From assembly GCA_964641665.1 (NCBI GenBank), contig CAZXKO010000070.1:1-64000 (forward strand): a DNA stretch of 64,000 nucleotides, written 5' to 3'. Positions 9,251 through 17,173 of this stretch are shown one piece after another; position 1 is the first letter of the stretch, and every line of letters starts with the position of its first letter. The notes beneath the pieces are model-generated. The model had not been told where the DNA came from. It ran no database searches and saw only the letters and a list, made by a program, of their open reading frames with translations. Source of the stretch: Gp1-AA133 sp964641665 (GTDB lineage Bacteria > Acidobacteriota > Terriglobia > Terriglobales > Acidobacteriaceae). The translations under genes were made by a program, and so were the position numbers.

Positions 9251-9625
9251 TTATGCTCGGTTGGATTGAACTTTCAGATATATGTAGGCCAGATACTGAT
9301 TCAGCTCCGCCCAGAAAGCTTGCTCCCGATCCCGAGGATCTATCGCGCCTGCAGCCATTGAAACCAGCCGCTCCTCCCATGCCTCTCGTTCATCCTGGGA
9401 AACCTCATCGGCGCTGCGCCATGCTGGCAGCTCGGGGCAGCCCAAGACCTTGTGCTCCGGTATCACTCGACCATCATCAAGAATGAAATCTCGCCACACA
9501 AGTCCCCACCTCACCTCCTTGAGAACACCCGATCTCAAACGATCCGTGGAGGCGAACGTGATGACTTGCCCCTTTTCGGGAGGCCAGGTCGCTCCAGTGC
9601 CTACTCTCTGCGCAGTGCTCTTCAT
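9251..9625 (-). CDS. Hypothetical protein, 124 residues
   Basis: Soluble small protein. Residues 15-60 look like a small beta-barrel fold (PEKGQVITFASTDRLRSGVL, then WRDFILDDGRVIPEHKVLG), followed by an acidic helical tail. No family is recognised. It lies 26 bases downstream of the membrane protein gene on the same strand and could be co-transcribed with it. Confidence 0.5.
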   Translation of the reverse strand: MKSTAQRVGTGATWPPEKGQVITFASTDRLRSGVLKEVRWGLVWRDFILDDGRVIPEHKVLGCPELPAWRSADEVSQDEREAWEERLVSMAAGAIDPRDREQAFWAELNQYLAYIYLKVQSNRA

Positions 9626-9651
9626 GAGGGCACTTGGGTGGAAAATTGACT

Positions 9652-10515
9652 CTAATTACTCTCTCCCGGGCCGGGCTCGCGACCCACGATTCGAGACCTG
9701 TCTGTCTCTGGTCTCGGCCAGGGCTGACGAGACAAAACCTGCTCCACTGCGTCCTCCACCATTGAAATGAAGGTTTCACTCTTTCCGATTGGAATTGAGG
9801 CGGCTGCGGCACTGCGCAAGCTAAGGCGAGGAGTCAGTTCCATCTCCGGAATGGACTGGCTCTGTTGCCTCAGGTAGGCGATCCAAAGCAGGGTGACCGC
9901 GTTGTAGCCTGCACTCTTCAGGAGGCTGACAATCGGAGCCGAGCTGGCGCCATACCGCATCGCAATGCTGACCAGAATCAGCTCCATGCTCGCAAAAACG
10001 CCGAACCCAAGAGCTATACCAAAGACGCGTTGCCGCCAGCAATGTCGGAGAAAACGACAAAGAACCATCAAGAGGCAGAAGAGCCCGCATTGCATCACGC
10101 GCACACTGCGATCAAAGGTCAGCACCGCCGCCACTACCCTGTCTGCGCTTCCTTCTTGGCTCGAAAGGGCATTTACGATTGCAAGCAGAAGGAGCAGTCC
10201 GCAAGCCCATCGAAATATGATTATGCCCAGATTCCGCGCATCTCCATATTCGTTAAACAGCTTGTGCAATATTTCATCCATCACAGTGACCGCAAGGATC
10301 ACGCTGATGGCGTTCCCGGTCCAGTACGCGTCGAAGTAACCTGCGTCGTAATACCGGTAGGTGAGGAACAGCAATCCAGACTTCAGAATTTGAAAGAGGA
10401 TGTAGGAAAAGAATCGAGGAAAAACTGTGTGCAACTTGCGATGGACCATGCCGGCAAGGAGGGTCATCTGCAACACGGGACCCACGAGCCAACTCAGATC
10501 CATTAGCCAGTTCAT
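9652..10515 (-). CDS. Multi-spanning membrane protein of unknown function
   Basis: About 287 residues when started at ATG 10515 (MNWLMDLSWLVGP). An alternative ATG at 10545 has a better Shine-Dalgarno (AGGGAGAGG) and would add ten residues. There are about seven hydrophobic segments, including FPRFFSYILFQILKSGLLFL, RWACGLLLLLAIVNAL and VFGIALGFGVFASMELILVS, then a soluble proline/arginine-rich tail. The layout resembles a widespread acidobacterial membrane protein without assigned role. It heads a short minus-strand cluster with the 124- and 92-residue genes. Confidence 0.65.
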   Translation of the reverse strand: MNWLMDLSWLVGPVLQMTLLAGMVHRKLHTVFPRFFSYILFQILKSGLLFLTYRYYDAGYFDAYWTGNAISVILAVTVMDEILHKLFNEYGDARNLGIIIFRWACGLLLLLAIVNALSSQEGSADRVVAAVLTFDRSVRVMQCGLFCLLMVLCRFLRHCWRQRVFGIALGFGVFASMELILVSIAMRYGASSAPIVSLLKSAGYNAVTLLWIAYLRQQSQSIPEMELTPRLSLRSAAAASIPIGKSETFISMVEDAVEQVLSRQPWPRPETDRSRIVGREPGPGESN

Positions 10516-10614
10516 CGCTTGGTGCGCACCCGAGGTTGGGAGCATACCTCTCCCTTGGCAGCCATGCAACCTCTATCTGGGCGGCCCGTGTCGTCTGCTT
10601 ATCGGTTCAACCGC

Positions 10615-10791
10615 TTATGGCTTGCAGCGTGTTTTTCCCGGGCGGCACAAAGGCATGGGATCGCTACCATCAGCAAGGATCACAGCCTGTTCCGTCCGGA
10701 TCACAGGACTACTCGGTGCGCTGCTCGGGATCGCACAATACAGTCCGCATAGTGCCAAAGCAGTTAGCAAGAACTCGACGGTCTTATTCAT
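10615..10791 (-). CDS. Short secreted peptide with paired cysteines (58 residues)
   Basis: A frame of 58 codons opens at ATG 10791 preceded by CGGAGG about ten bases upstream. The product has a clear Sec signal peptide (MNKTVEFLLTALALCGLYCA) and a short mature part ending DGSDPMPLCRPGKTRCKP, with two cysteines six residues apart. It is too short for usual gene-calling limits. It may be a small exported or disulfide-bonded peptide; a lipoprotein is unlikely because the cysteines near the signal end do not sit in a good lipobox. It is about 70-100 bases upstream of the membrane protein gene on the same strand, so both may share a transcript. Function unknown. Confidence 0.6.
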   Translation of the reverse strand: MNKTVEFLLTALALCGLYCAIPSSAPSSPVIRTEQAVILADGSDPMPLCRPGKTRCKP

Positions 10792-11200
10792 TGGGGGGAG
10801 CCTCCGAGGCGCAGAGTTTTCCGCGCGGCTCGAAGTATATGCCTAGCTAGCTAAGATTTGCGGCGGGCACACCAGCACATTATTGCGATTTTCTCGATTC
10901 CTCTCCGATTTGTGGGCTGTGCGCTTTCCGCGGACAGACTCAACGCGTGGGGGCGTTCCTGCTATAGAACCTCGAAGCCGCACTGCAACCAACTTTCCCC
11001 GCTCGCCCCTTGTACTCTGTGCAACCCGGCCGTGCAGGTCGTCGCTGCGCTGAGGCCGTTGGAGGCGGGGCGTCAGGCGTCGGACCAGCAGCGGACTGTT
11101 CGATGAACGTGTGCAAGGGAGCCTGAGACGCTCATTGTGCGAAGAGATAAATGGAAGCTTTTGGCTGGGCTGTTTTACTTTGGTAAGAGGTTGCTCGCAA
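10792..11200. other. Intergenic stretch without a supported gene
   Basis: 409 bases between the short secreted peptide gene and mtgA. It must contain the promoter of the minus-strand peptide gene. No open frame with natural composition, RNA gene or clear repeat was found. Confidence 0.5.
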
Positions 11201-11908
11201 CTACCAACCCATTAGGCGCATCCGCTCAAGGATGCGCGCGCTGTAGTGATTCATGCGCTCGGGCCGTCGCTTCTGGGGAGCTGGCAGTATCGCGGCGAGC
11301 CGCGCCGCCGGTTCCCGGCCGATATTCCGGGCCGCGGTTCCGTCGTAGTCACGACACGCCGACTCTGCACCATAAATACCAGGGCCCCATTCGACCACGT
11401 TGAGGTAGATCTCCAGAATGCGCCGCTTGCCCAGGACGAATTCGGCCACCGGTACCAGTGTGAACTCCGCTCCCTTGCGGAGGACGGAGCGGCCCGTTCC
11501 GAAAAATAGGTTCTTTACAAGTTGCTGCGTAATGGTTGAAGCTCCGCGAGTGCGATCGCCTTCCAAATCGTCTTCGGCGGCGATTTGAATCTCGTGCCAA
11601 TCGAACCCGTGGTGCTCGTAGAAGCGCGCGTCCTCCGCGGCGACTACAGCGTGCTGGAGATCAGGCGAGATTTGGCTGAGCGGAATGAATTTGTAGCGTT
11701 CGTGATACGGAGTGTGATGAATCCATGCCTGCAAGCGGCGTTGGATGTGCACCGCGGTTGTCGGTGGGTCGATCCACCGGGCGGCCAGAAGGATCAGCGC
11801 CGCAAGCGACCAAACAAGCACGGCGCCGATAGCAAGCCATCGGACAAAGGATCGGAGGAAACCTTTGCGAAGCGGTGTCTTGGGGTGTGTGTCTGGCTTT
11901 TCAGTCAC
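11201..11908 (-). CDS. mtgA: Monofunctional biosynthetic peptidoglycan transglycosylase
   Basis: 235 residues starting at GTG 11908. A short cytoplasmic tail and one membrane helix (AIGAVLVWSLAALILLAARW) precede a GT51 domain with its hallmark motifs: EDARFYEHHGFDW (catalytic glutamate), GASTITQQLVKNLF, RKGAEFTLVPVAEFVLGKRRI and EIYLNVVEWGPGIYGAE. GT51 enzymes polymerise lipid II into glycan strands at the inner membrane. The transpeptidase domain is absent, so this is the monofunctional MtgA type, and the length is normal for it. It appears to be transcribed alone. Confidence 0.93.
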   Translation of the reverse strand: MTEKPDTHPKTPLRKGFLRSFVRWLAIGAVLVWSLAALILLAARWIDPPTTAVHIQRRLQAWIHHTPYHERYKFIPLSQISPDLQHAVVAAEDARFYEHHGFDWHEIQIAAEDDLEGDRTRGASTITQQLVKNLFFGTGRSVLRKGAEFTLVPVAEFVLGKRRILEIYLNVVEWGPGIYGAESACRDYDGTAARNIGREPAARLAAILPAPQKRRPERMNHYSARILERMRLMGW

Positions 11909-12402
11909 ATTTCAGAATAATAGCCTGGGCTCGGTTGTAGTCATGGGTTGCTTTGTCCTCAAGGGACGCGCTCGCGGGAAAGATCAGCCACAAGCGGGTT
12001 TCGGGCCTCTTAACTTTCAACTCGGGGGCTCGGAAAAAAGGTCATTGCTTCTGTATTGGCCAAATCTGAACAAGCGAGTCGTTCCAGTTGCCCATCTTGC
12101 ACGGTAGCTCAGGTATCTCGGTATTCTCCTTCTCCACATGCACAGAGACAGCCTGTGTGACGAAGTGACCCGCCACGATGGTCGTGACTGAACCCATTCC
12201 GATGCGCTCTTTCCTGCGGATCGGGTTCTGGCATATTCATCGCCTTGTCATGTGTACAGTGCACGAAATCACGTTCATGAACTGAAATGATTACAACCAT
12301 GAACTACCACCAATCGGCAGATTAGCCCCTATTTATCGGCGTAACAGCGCACTTCACTCTCCCCAAAACATCGCGATTTCGATTGATTTTTCGGAGGAGA
12401 AA
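11909..12402. other. Intergenic stretch before the element remnant; short direct repeat
   Basis: 494 bases with no supported gene. Two copies of CATGAACT lie 22 bases apart (12276-12283 and 12298-12305), next to a near-palindrome GTGTACAGTGCAC (12252-12264). The spacing of two helical turns and the position upstream of a winged-helix gene could reflect protein binding, but two copies are too few to call iterons. A strong Shine-Dalgarno (GGAGGAG) ends the region. Confidence 0.35.
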
Positions 12403-12553
12403 ATGAAGGAACTGGTCGAATTTTCTAAGGCGCTGGTGGAAATGCCGCTGGCGGCGCTCGTGACTCTAATCGTGTTGGGTAAGCTTTGCACTCTCGGCGT
12501 TTGCAATTTACACAATCGGCAAGATCGCCAAGGGGCGCCGAAATGGAAATTAG
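12403..12553 (+). pseudogene. Small single-membrane-segment peptide with a one-base frameshift
   Basis: An ATG at 12403 with a very strong Shine-Dalgarno (GGAGGAG) starts MKELVEFSKALVEMPLAALV and then TLIVLG. The natural continuation SFALSAFAIYTIGKIAKGRR is in the frame one base further on, ending at a TAG at 12551-12553. Skipping one A near 12481 gives a 49-residue protein with an amphipathic start, one membrane helix and a basic tail, holin-like or conjugation-accessory in shape. Its end overlaps the ATG of the next gene (12543), so the two were probably coupled. It is either broken, a sequencing error, or a recoding site. Confidence 0.5.
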
Positions 12554-13235
12554 GGAGTGGGTCCGCCTTCCGTCGAGTTGGATTAACGATTACGGCCTCA
12601 GATCTCTTTCGTGGAAAAACGGCGGAAAAGGCGCGGATCACATCGCAGCGCCAATGGCCCTGACCGTCATCGCCCATGCTGCGGATTCGGAGACAGGAGT
12701 GGCTCGCGTCACATACGACCATTTCTGCCAGGCGACCCTCCTGAGCCGTGCCAAAGTTTCCAAAGGTCTCGACGCATTGGAGCATATCGAGGTTATCGAA
12801 CGTGAACCGGGTGACGCGCGGAGCAGTTACAAACTCGCGAATTACGATGTTGCAGGTGGATGGGCGAAATTTCCCTCCAAAAGCATGTATTCCTCCGACA
12901 CAATTGCCGCGTTTACCGACTTTCAGCTACGCAGGGTAGCGGAACTCGACGCACTCAAGCTTTTCTTCCTGATGGTCGCACGGCGCGACCGGCATATGAA
13001 TGTTGCGAATATCGGGTATGAAAAGATCGAAGAATACACAAACATCCGACGCGTCAGGATCAAAACTGCCATAAGCTTTCTGGCGGCACGCTCGCTGGTT
13101 TATGTCGAACATCTTCCCAGCACAGTGAGTCCAGATGGGGTTGCGAACTCTTATCGAGTCGTGGGCGTGGAGGCTCACAGGCACACGGGAACTCAGGGGC
13201 GAACGTTGGATAGCGTCGATTTCGGCACGCTATGA
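12543..13235 (+). CDS. Winged-helix DNA-binding protein, replication-initiator-like
   Basis: 230 residues from ATG 12543 (AAGGGG eight bases upstream); earlier in-frame starts lack support. Two winged-helix-like regions are visible: residues about 25-95 (ALTVIAHAADSETGVARVTY, then LLSRAKVSKGLDALEHIEVI) and about 135-210 (DALKLFFLMVARRD, YEKIEEYTNIRRVRIKTAIS, LVYVEHLP). Tandem winged helices of this kind occur in plasmid Rep proteins and DnaD-like factors. The neighbours are conjugation genes, so a role in replication or control of an integrated element is likely but inferred. Confidence 0.55.
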   Translation: MEIREWVRLPSSWINDYGLRSLSWKNGGKGADHIAAPMALTVIAHAADSETGVARVTYDHFCQATLLSRAKVSKGLDALEHIEVIEREPGDARSSYKLANYDVAGGWAKFPSKSMYSSDTIAAFTDFQLRRVAELDALKLFFLMVARRDRHMNVANIGYEKIEEYTNIRRVRIKTAISFLAARSLVYVEHLPSTVSPDGVANSYRVVGVEAHRHTGTQGRTLDSVDFGTL

Positions 13236-13244
13236 GGAATTTCT

Positions 13245-13391
13245 ATGCGAACTTCCCGAATCGCTTTTGCGCGGCTGCAAGAAATCTGGCCAGCGCCTTG
13301 GAACCGTGAACTTCCGGTTTGTCGGCAAAACCGACGACTATCCGGAGACGGGCTTCGGGGCATTACTCCCACGGTTTCTGTTTGGGCCTGA
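13245..13391 (+). CDS. Possible small protein, 48 residues
   Basis: ATG 13245 follows GAGGAA with five bases of spacing, and the frame begins ten bases after the stop of the winged-helix gene, as expected for an operon. The product is basic and has no known domain (MRTSRIAFARLQEIWPAPW at the start). The strong ribosome-binding site is the main support. It could also be a remnant of a longer gene. Confidence 0.3.
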   Translation: MRTSRIAFARLQEIWPAPWNRELPVCRQNRRLSGDGLRGITPTVSVWA

Positions 13392-13428
13392 CCCGTTTCC
13401 ACCGTTCCTGGTTCGAGAACGCTCAGAG

Positions 13429-14592
13429 CTACTTGTTGTTGGCTGGCTTGAGGCGGGCCGGCTCTTCGAGGATATCCAAGAGAGCAGTCGCGCAATAGAC
13501 TCGGTCGCGCTTCGCATCACCTACCCGTTTGACGATACTCGCACGTTCCAGTCGTTCGATGGCGCGCTGCGCGGTCGTAAACGCGATCGCCAATTTGTCC
13601 GTCACTCCTCTTGTAGTGATGAACGGATTTGTCCCCAAGAGTTCGACTACACGCAACGGATTGTTGCTTGATTCCCCCGAAACTCTCTTCTGCCAATCGG
13701 CGAGCAGCCCGTTGATGCGCATGGCTCGACTCAAAGCATCCTCAGACATGCGAGCGACTCCCAGCAGGAAATACTCCAACCAATCCTTCCATGCCCCGCG
13801 TTCGCTGATCCCGCGCAAACCGTCGTAGTAGTCTCGCCTTGATGCTTCAAAGAACGCCGACAAATAGAGCAGGGGTGTCGGGAGGATCTGGCGCTCGATC
13901 AGGAACAGGGTTATGAGCAGGCGCCCGACTCGGCCATTGCCATCAAGGAACGGGTGAATGGCCTCGAATTGATAATGAGCCAGCGCAATGGTCACCAACG
14001 GAGGGAGGCTCGATTCATGCAGGAACTTTTCCCAGTCCGCAAGACACGGCTCGACCTCTCCTGGAGGGGGTGGGATGTAGGAAGCAGTTGCGATAGCGCT
14101 GCCAGGCTTGCCAATCCAATTCTGAGTCTTGCGAAAACGTCCGGGCGCTGCTTGGTGCCCCTGAACGCCCGTCATGAGTTTTTCGTGCAACTCGCGGGTA
14201 AGCCTGACGCAAAGGGGAAGCTTCTTGAGGCGCGAGATTCCGTGCTCAAGAGCGACTACATAATTGCCAACTTCCCTAAGATCTTCGGGACTTCGATCCA
14301 CGATCGCTCCCGCCTCAGCCGCAAGCAACTCACCCAGCGTGGCCTGTGTGCCTTCAATCTTGCTCGATAGAACGGCTTCACGCTGTACGAAGGGGCGGAT
14401 CAAAATATGAGGATTGGGAAGCCGATCACCCTCGCCCGCTAATCTTCCGACTAGCCGGTCTGCATCCGAGAGTGCCCCAATCAGCCGCGGTGTCCACTCC
14501 AGTTCAGGAGGCAGCGGCGATGGCACAAAGGCTGAGTAGCTGCCCTGCGATACCTTCTGGCCGGGAATGTTGGTAGCGTGGGCCACATCCAC
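13429..14592 (-). CDS. Fic family protein (AMPylase-type) with N-terminal inhibitory helix and C-terminal winged helix
   Basis: 387 residues from GTG 14592. The Fic core motif HPFLDGNGRVGR (213-224) is complete, with catalytic histidine and all anion-hole residues. An inhibitory motif SSKIEG (76-81), of the form S/T-x3-E-G, lies before the core, so this is a class II Fic that keeps itself inactive. Residues about 310-370 form a winged helix (TRGVTDKLAIAFTTAQRAIE). Such proteins transfer AMP or related groups from nucleotides to hydroxyl side chains and are often autoregulated through the winged helix. It runs opposite to the conjugation genes. A palindromic operator sits just upstream of its start. 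The start codon is uncertain. Confidence 0.88.
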   Translation of the reverse strand: MDVAHATNIPGQKVSQGSYSAFVPSPLPPELEWTPRLIGALSDADRLVGRLAGEGDRLPNPHILIRPFVQREAVLSSKIEGTQATLGELLAAEAGAIVDRSPEDLREVGNYVVALEHGISRLKKLPLCVRLTRELHEKLMTGVQGHQAAPGRFRKTQNWIGKPGSAIATASYIPPPPGEVEPCLADWEKFLHESSLPPLVTIALAHYQFEAIHPFLDGNGRVGRLLITLFLIERQILPTPLLYLSAFFEASRRDYYDGLRGISERGAWKDWLEYFLLGVARMSEDALSRAMRINGLLADWQKRVSGESSNNPLRVVELLGTNPFITTRGVTDKLAIAFTTAQRAIERLERASIVKRVGDAKRDRVYCATALLDILEEPARLKPANNK

Positions 14593-14606
14593 CTTAATTT
14601 AGGGTC

Positions 14607-14672
14607 GAAAACAGCGTTCCTAGCTATTTTCACAATCTATGATAATCGAAAATAGCAACGTTTGCTATTTTC
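14607..14672. promoter_or_regulatory. Double palindromic operator between fic and the conjugation genes
   Basis: A perfect inverted repeat GAAAATAGCAA / TTGCTATTTTC (14648-14658 and 14662-14672, three-base spacer) is followed toward fic by a second, imperfect pair GAAAACAGC (14607-14615) / GCTATTTTC (14623-14631). The two centres are about 41 bases apart, close to four helical turns, and the nearer one is only 15 bases from the fic start. This is the arrangement of a repressor operator; the winged helix of the Fic protein itself is a candidate binder (inference). Confidence 0.65.
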
Positions 14673-14895
14673 ATTGTCAGAAGGCCCCGAACGCCCGACA
14701 ACGATTTTGCAAGGCATGGTTCGCACGTTCGCCAGCGCTAGCCAGGCCGTCACACAGGGTCCATTTGGCTTGGCAACCCGCCTTTGATAACCGGGAGGAA
14801 TGACCTTCTGCCGAACAGTGATGAGACGACATCCATTTAGCGAGCTAAGGTGAACCAAAAAAGCAGCGATCTAAAAATCACTGCCGGAGGTTCTC

Positions 14896-15231
14896 ATGTC
14901 GCATTTCGTTCACATCCAAGTTCTGTCCCCGAAACCGCGTGTTGGCCGGCCTGGACGAGCAGTCTCGAAGCTCGCACTTCTAGCTCTTCTGCTGTTCGTG
15001 CCAGTGGCGGCCTACGCTCAGGGCTCACCCTTCGATAACGGCTTCACAGCCCTGCAAACCCTCTTCACCGGGACCGTGGCGAAGGTGGCAAGCTTGATCG
15101 CAATCGTGATCGGCGGCTACCAGTTTGCCCATGGCGAACCCGGCGGTAAGAAAGCATTGGCCGGCGTGGCGGCCGGGACCGGGATCGCCGTACTCGCCGC
15201 CAACGTGCTGACTTGGCTCTGGGGCGTCTAG
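14896..15231 (+). CDS. virB2: TrbC/VirB2 family conjugative pilin
   Basis: 111 residues; ATG preceded by GGAGG at about ten bases. A signal/leader segment (LALLALLLFVPVAAYAQG) is followed by a mature pilin of about 68 residues with two hydrophobic helices (KVASLIAIVIGGYQFAHGEP and ALAGVAAGTGIAVLAANVLT), the shape of VirB2/TrbC. VirB2 is the pilus subunit of type IV secretion. It is followed directly by broken virB3 and virB4 genes in the canonical B2-B3-B4 order. Confidence 0.82.
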   Translation: MSHFVHIQVLSPKPRVGRPGRAVSKLALLALLLFVPVAAYAQGSPFDNGFTALQTLFTGTVAKVASLIAIVIGGYQFAHGEPGGKKALAGVAAGTGIAVLAANVLTWLWGV

Positions 15232-15291
15232 CTGGACCGGTCAACCGGAGAGAACTTTCCCACTCCTACCCAATCGAGCAAAGAGGGATTC

Positions 15292-15584
15292 ATGCAGGAA
15301 CCAAATCTCAGGCGGCGCAATCGAGTCTTCAAGAGCCTACACAAGCCCCTCACGTATTTGGGCGTCGAGCGGACTGTCTTCTACTTTGTGTGCGTCGGCG
15401 CAGTGGGAGTTTCAATCTTTTCGAAAGCTTGCTCGCCGGGGCTGTGGTCTTCATCGGCGGTTTCATCTTCGGGCGTTGGGTCACCAACGCTGACCCCGCT
15501 ATGCTGCGCATCCTCGCCCACAGCGAGCGTTTCAAGACACGATACGACGCGGCCAAGCAAGAAATTCCGGTCGAGGTGCGTTAG
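15292..15584 (+). pseudogene. virB3: VirB3-like protein, frameshifted
   Basis: ATG 15292 starts NRVFKSLHKPLTYLGVERTV and the first membrane segment (FYFVCVGAVGVS); the second half (SLLAGAVVFIGGFIFGRWVT, then DPAMLRILAHSERFKTRYDA) lies in another frame, ending at TAG 15582-15584. The crossing point is near 15410-15420. The joined product, about 97 residues, matches the VirB3/TrbD inner-membrane component in size and topology. The gene sits 60 bases after virB2 and immediately before virB4. Confidence 0.7.
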
Positions 15585-16648
15585 ATGCTTTGCTAGATCA
15601 CGTCATAAAGCCATGGAAAGAGTCGGGCGCACTGAACTCCCAGATAAACCTTTATGGCTTCTGGAACGAGCAAGCCTTCCTGACAAAGAGCGGGGGGACC
15701 TTGGAATTGTTCTGCGAGTACGCGGTGTGGACTACGAAAGCCTCGACCAAGCCGCGCAAGAGTACGCCGTAAAGAGGCTCGAAGCGGCTTTGAAGACCTT
15801 CGGGGTTGGATTCCACGTGTACCAATATCTGTTCAAGACGAACCGGCCTGACATTCCCTTCCAAAAATACGAAGACCCAGCCATACAGGCCGCAGTGGAT
15901 CAGAGAAAGGAGTTTTTCCGACAGAAGCTTGATCGCTTATTCGACGTCGAAATCTTCTATGCGATCGTCATCGAGGGCACCCGATCAAAGACGGGCGTTA
16001 TGGCAGCGCTTTCTCGTCTGCCACACGACCCAAACGGAGGCTTGCAAGAGTTGAAAACGCAACTATCGAATGACAAGCTGAGGGTGCTCCTGCGCGAACA
16101 GATCGAAGCAGACCTGCTCCAAGCTGGAACAGCGCGTTCACAGCTTCATCCGCCAGCTTTCCGACTTCGTGCAAATCGACGTTCTGTCGCAGAAAGATTG
16201 CTTCCGGTTCCTGCGACGTTTACTAAATTACGACGACTGGAGGATCAAGGGCCTTCCCAAGGGTACGCAATTCCTCGACTACCAGATTGCAAACTCTGAC
16301 GTTGAAGCCGAGCGCGACCATCTGCGGGTCGGTGACCATTATGTCCGTGTCCTGACCATCAAGGAGGCATTCAGCGAGACCAGGCCCCTGGCGCTGAAGC
16401 AGCTTTTGGAGGTTCAGGAAAACTTCCGCGTGGTGACTGAATGGGCGCCGATTGACAACGCAATCGCACGAAAAGAGATCACAAAGCGAAAACGCCACTT
16501 CAACGTCTCCAAATCGTCGTTCATCTCCTCCGTGCAGAGCGATCCAGCGACGGTGAATCCACGCGATGTCCTGATCGACGAGTCAAAGCAGGCGGACATC
16601 GAGAACCTTGGTGATTGTCTCCGCGTCCTTGGAGATGGGCAGACGCAT
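15585..16648 (+). pseudogene. virB4: VirB4/TrbE-type conjugation ATPase, N-terminal remnant with several frameshifts
   Basis: Only the N-terminal CagE/TrbE region survives, in three pieces. HVIKPWKESGALNSQINLYG is in one frame (15590-15690); GIVLRVRGVDYESLDQAAQE through FFRQKLDRLFDVEIFYAIVI is in a second (15695-16130), with the change inside a run of six G at about 15690; then VLSQKDCFRFLRRLLNYDDW through YVRVLTIKEAFSETRPLALK is in a third (16140-16645). The Walker motifs of the C-terminal ATPase domain are absent. The coding sequence stops where a tRNA 3' half begins at 16649, so the truncation coincides with an element boundary. Confidence 0.78.
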
Positions 16649-16698
16649 TGGCGGGGACGACGGGACTCGAACCCGCGGCCTCTGCCGTGACAGGGCAG
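16649..16698 (-). pseudogene. tRNA-Asp(GTC) 3' half, att-like
   Basis: Read on the minus strand, the segment contains an anticodon arm CTGCC-CTGTCAC-GGCAG with anticodon GTC, the T arm GCGGG-TTCGAGT-CCCGT, a seven-base acceptor strand CGTCCCC, discriminator G (normal for tRNA-Asp) and an encoded CCA at 16651-16649. The 5' acceptor strand and D arm cannot be found at higher coordinates, so it is not a complete tRNA. Partial tRNA 3' ends of this kind are left by integrases that insert into tRNA genes. Confidence 0.6.
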
Positions 16699-16864
16699 AG
16701 GTCTACGCCTCGACTTCAGACCGACAAAATTGGGCCACCAATCTGGGGCTCCCATAAGAAAATGAATGGGACCGACGAGCAGGAATGACGTGAGTCTATG
16801 CGGTTGAAGCACCACTCACATGGATTGAAAAATCAACACCTTGGCAAATTTTCTTTGTTTCGGG

Positions 16865-16900
16865 ACCAGGGGGGAGGTTCAAATCCTCTCTCCCCGACAA
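16865..16900 (+). pseudogene. tRNA-Pro-like 3' end fragment
   Basis: A T arm GGAGG-TTCAAAT-CCTCT is followed by CTCCCCGACA, which resembles the 3' end of bacterial tRNA-Pro. The matching 5' acceptor strand is not present in the preceding 100 bases. It lies in opposite orientation to the tRNA-Asp fragment 170 bases away. It may be a second attachment-site scar. Confidence 0.35.
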
Positions 16901-17173
16901 ATCCTTTCAACCACATAAACTACGCTTCTGGGTTCCGGCTACATTGCTGGTCGATTTTGTAGACGGGGAGAACCTCCACACCTCTAGCACCGTCGATTCT
17001 AACAGTGTGTAGCGAACCCTTGGGGGCTCGTCGAAACTTCGCGTTCGGCATTTCCAAGGCCGACCTTAGTTCGCACACCTCCTCGATCTTCGCTTGGGTT
17101 GGATTTATCCGGTTGGGCGAAGTTCCTTGGTTGTCTCGGAACCGGACAGAGGAAGACGAGGCGTATCGGTCGG
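16901..17173. other. Non-coding stretch next to the element boundary
   Basis: Together with 16700-16864 this gives about 440 bases without a supportable gene between virB4 and cutC. Apart from the two tRNA fragments no RNA gene, terminator or repeat was recognised. Confidence 0.4.

Larger units (their letters stand above)
12403..16700. mobile_element. Remnant of an integrated conjugative element
   Basis: The block holds a coupled small membrane peptide, a winged-helix/Rep-like gene, a Fic gene with its operator, and the start of a type IV secretion cluster in the order virB2-virB3-virB4. Two of the three vir genes are frameshifted, and virB4 is cut off exactly at a tRNA-Asp 3' half (16649-16698), a typical integration site. 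No relaxase, coupling protein or intact integrase is present in the window. The decayed integrase at 560-1200 may or may not belong to it. Confidence 0.6.

Noticed and set aside
16169..16690. Extension of the virB4 remnant into a tail reading RGRRDSNPRPLP
   Set aside because: This is the known artefact of translating through the antisense of a tRNA 3' end, so the true protein sequence ends at about 16648.
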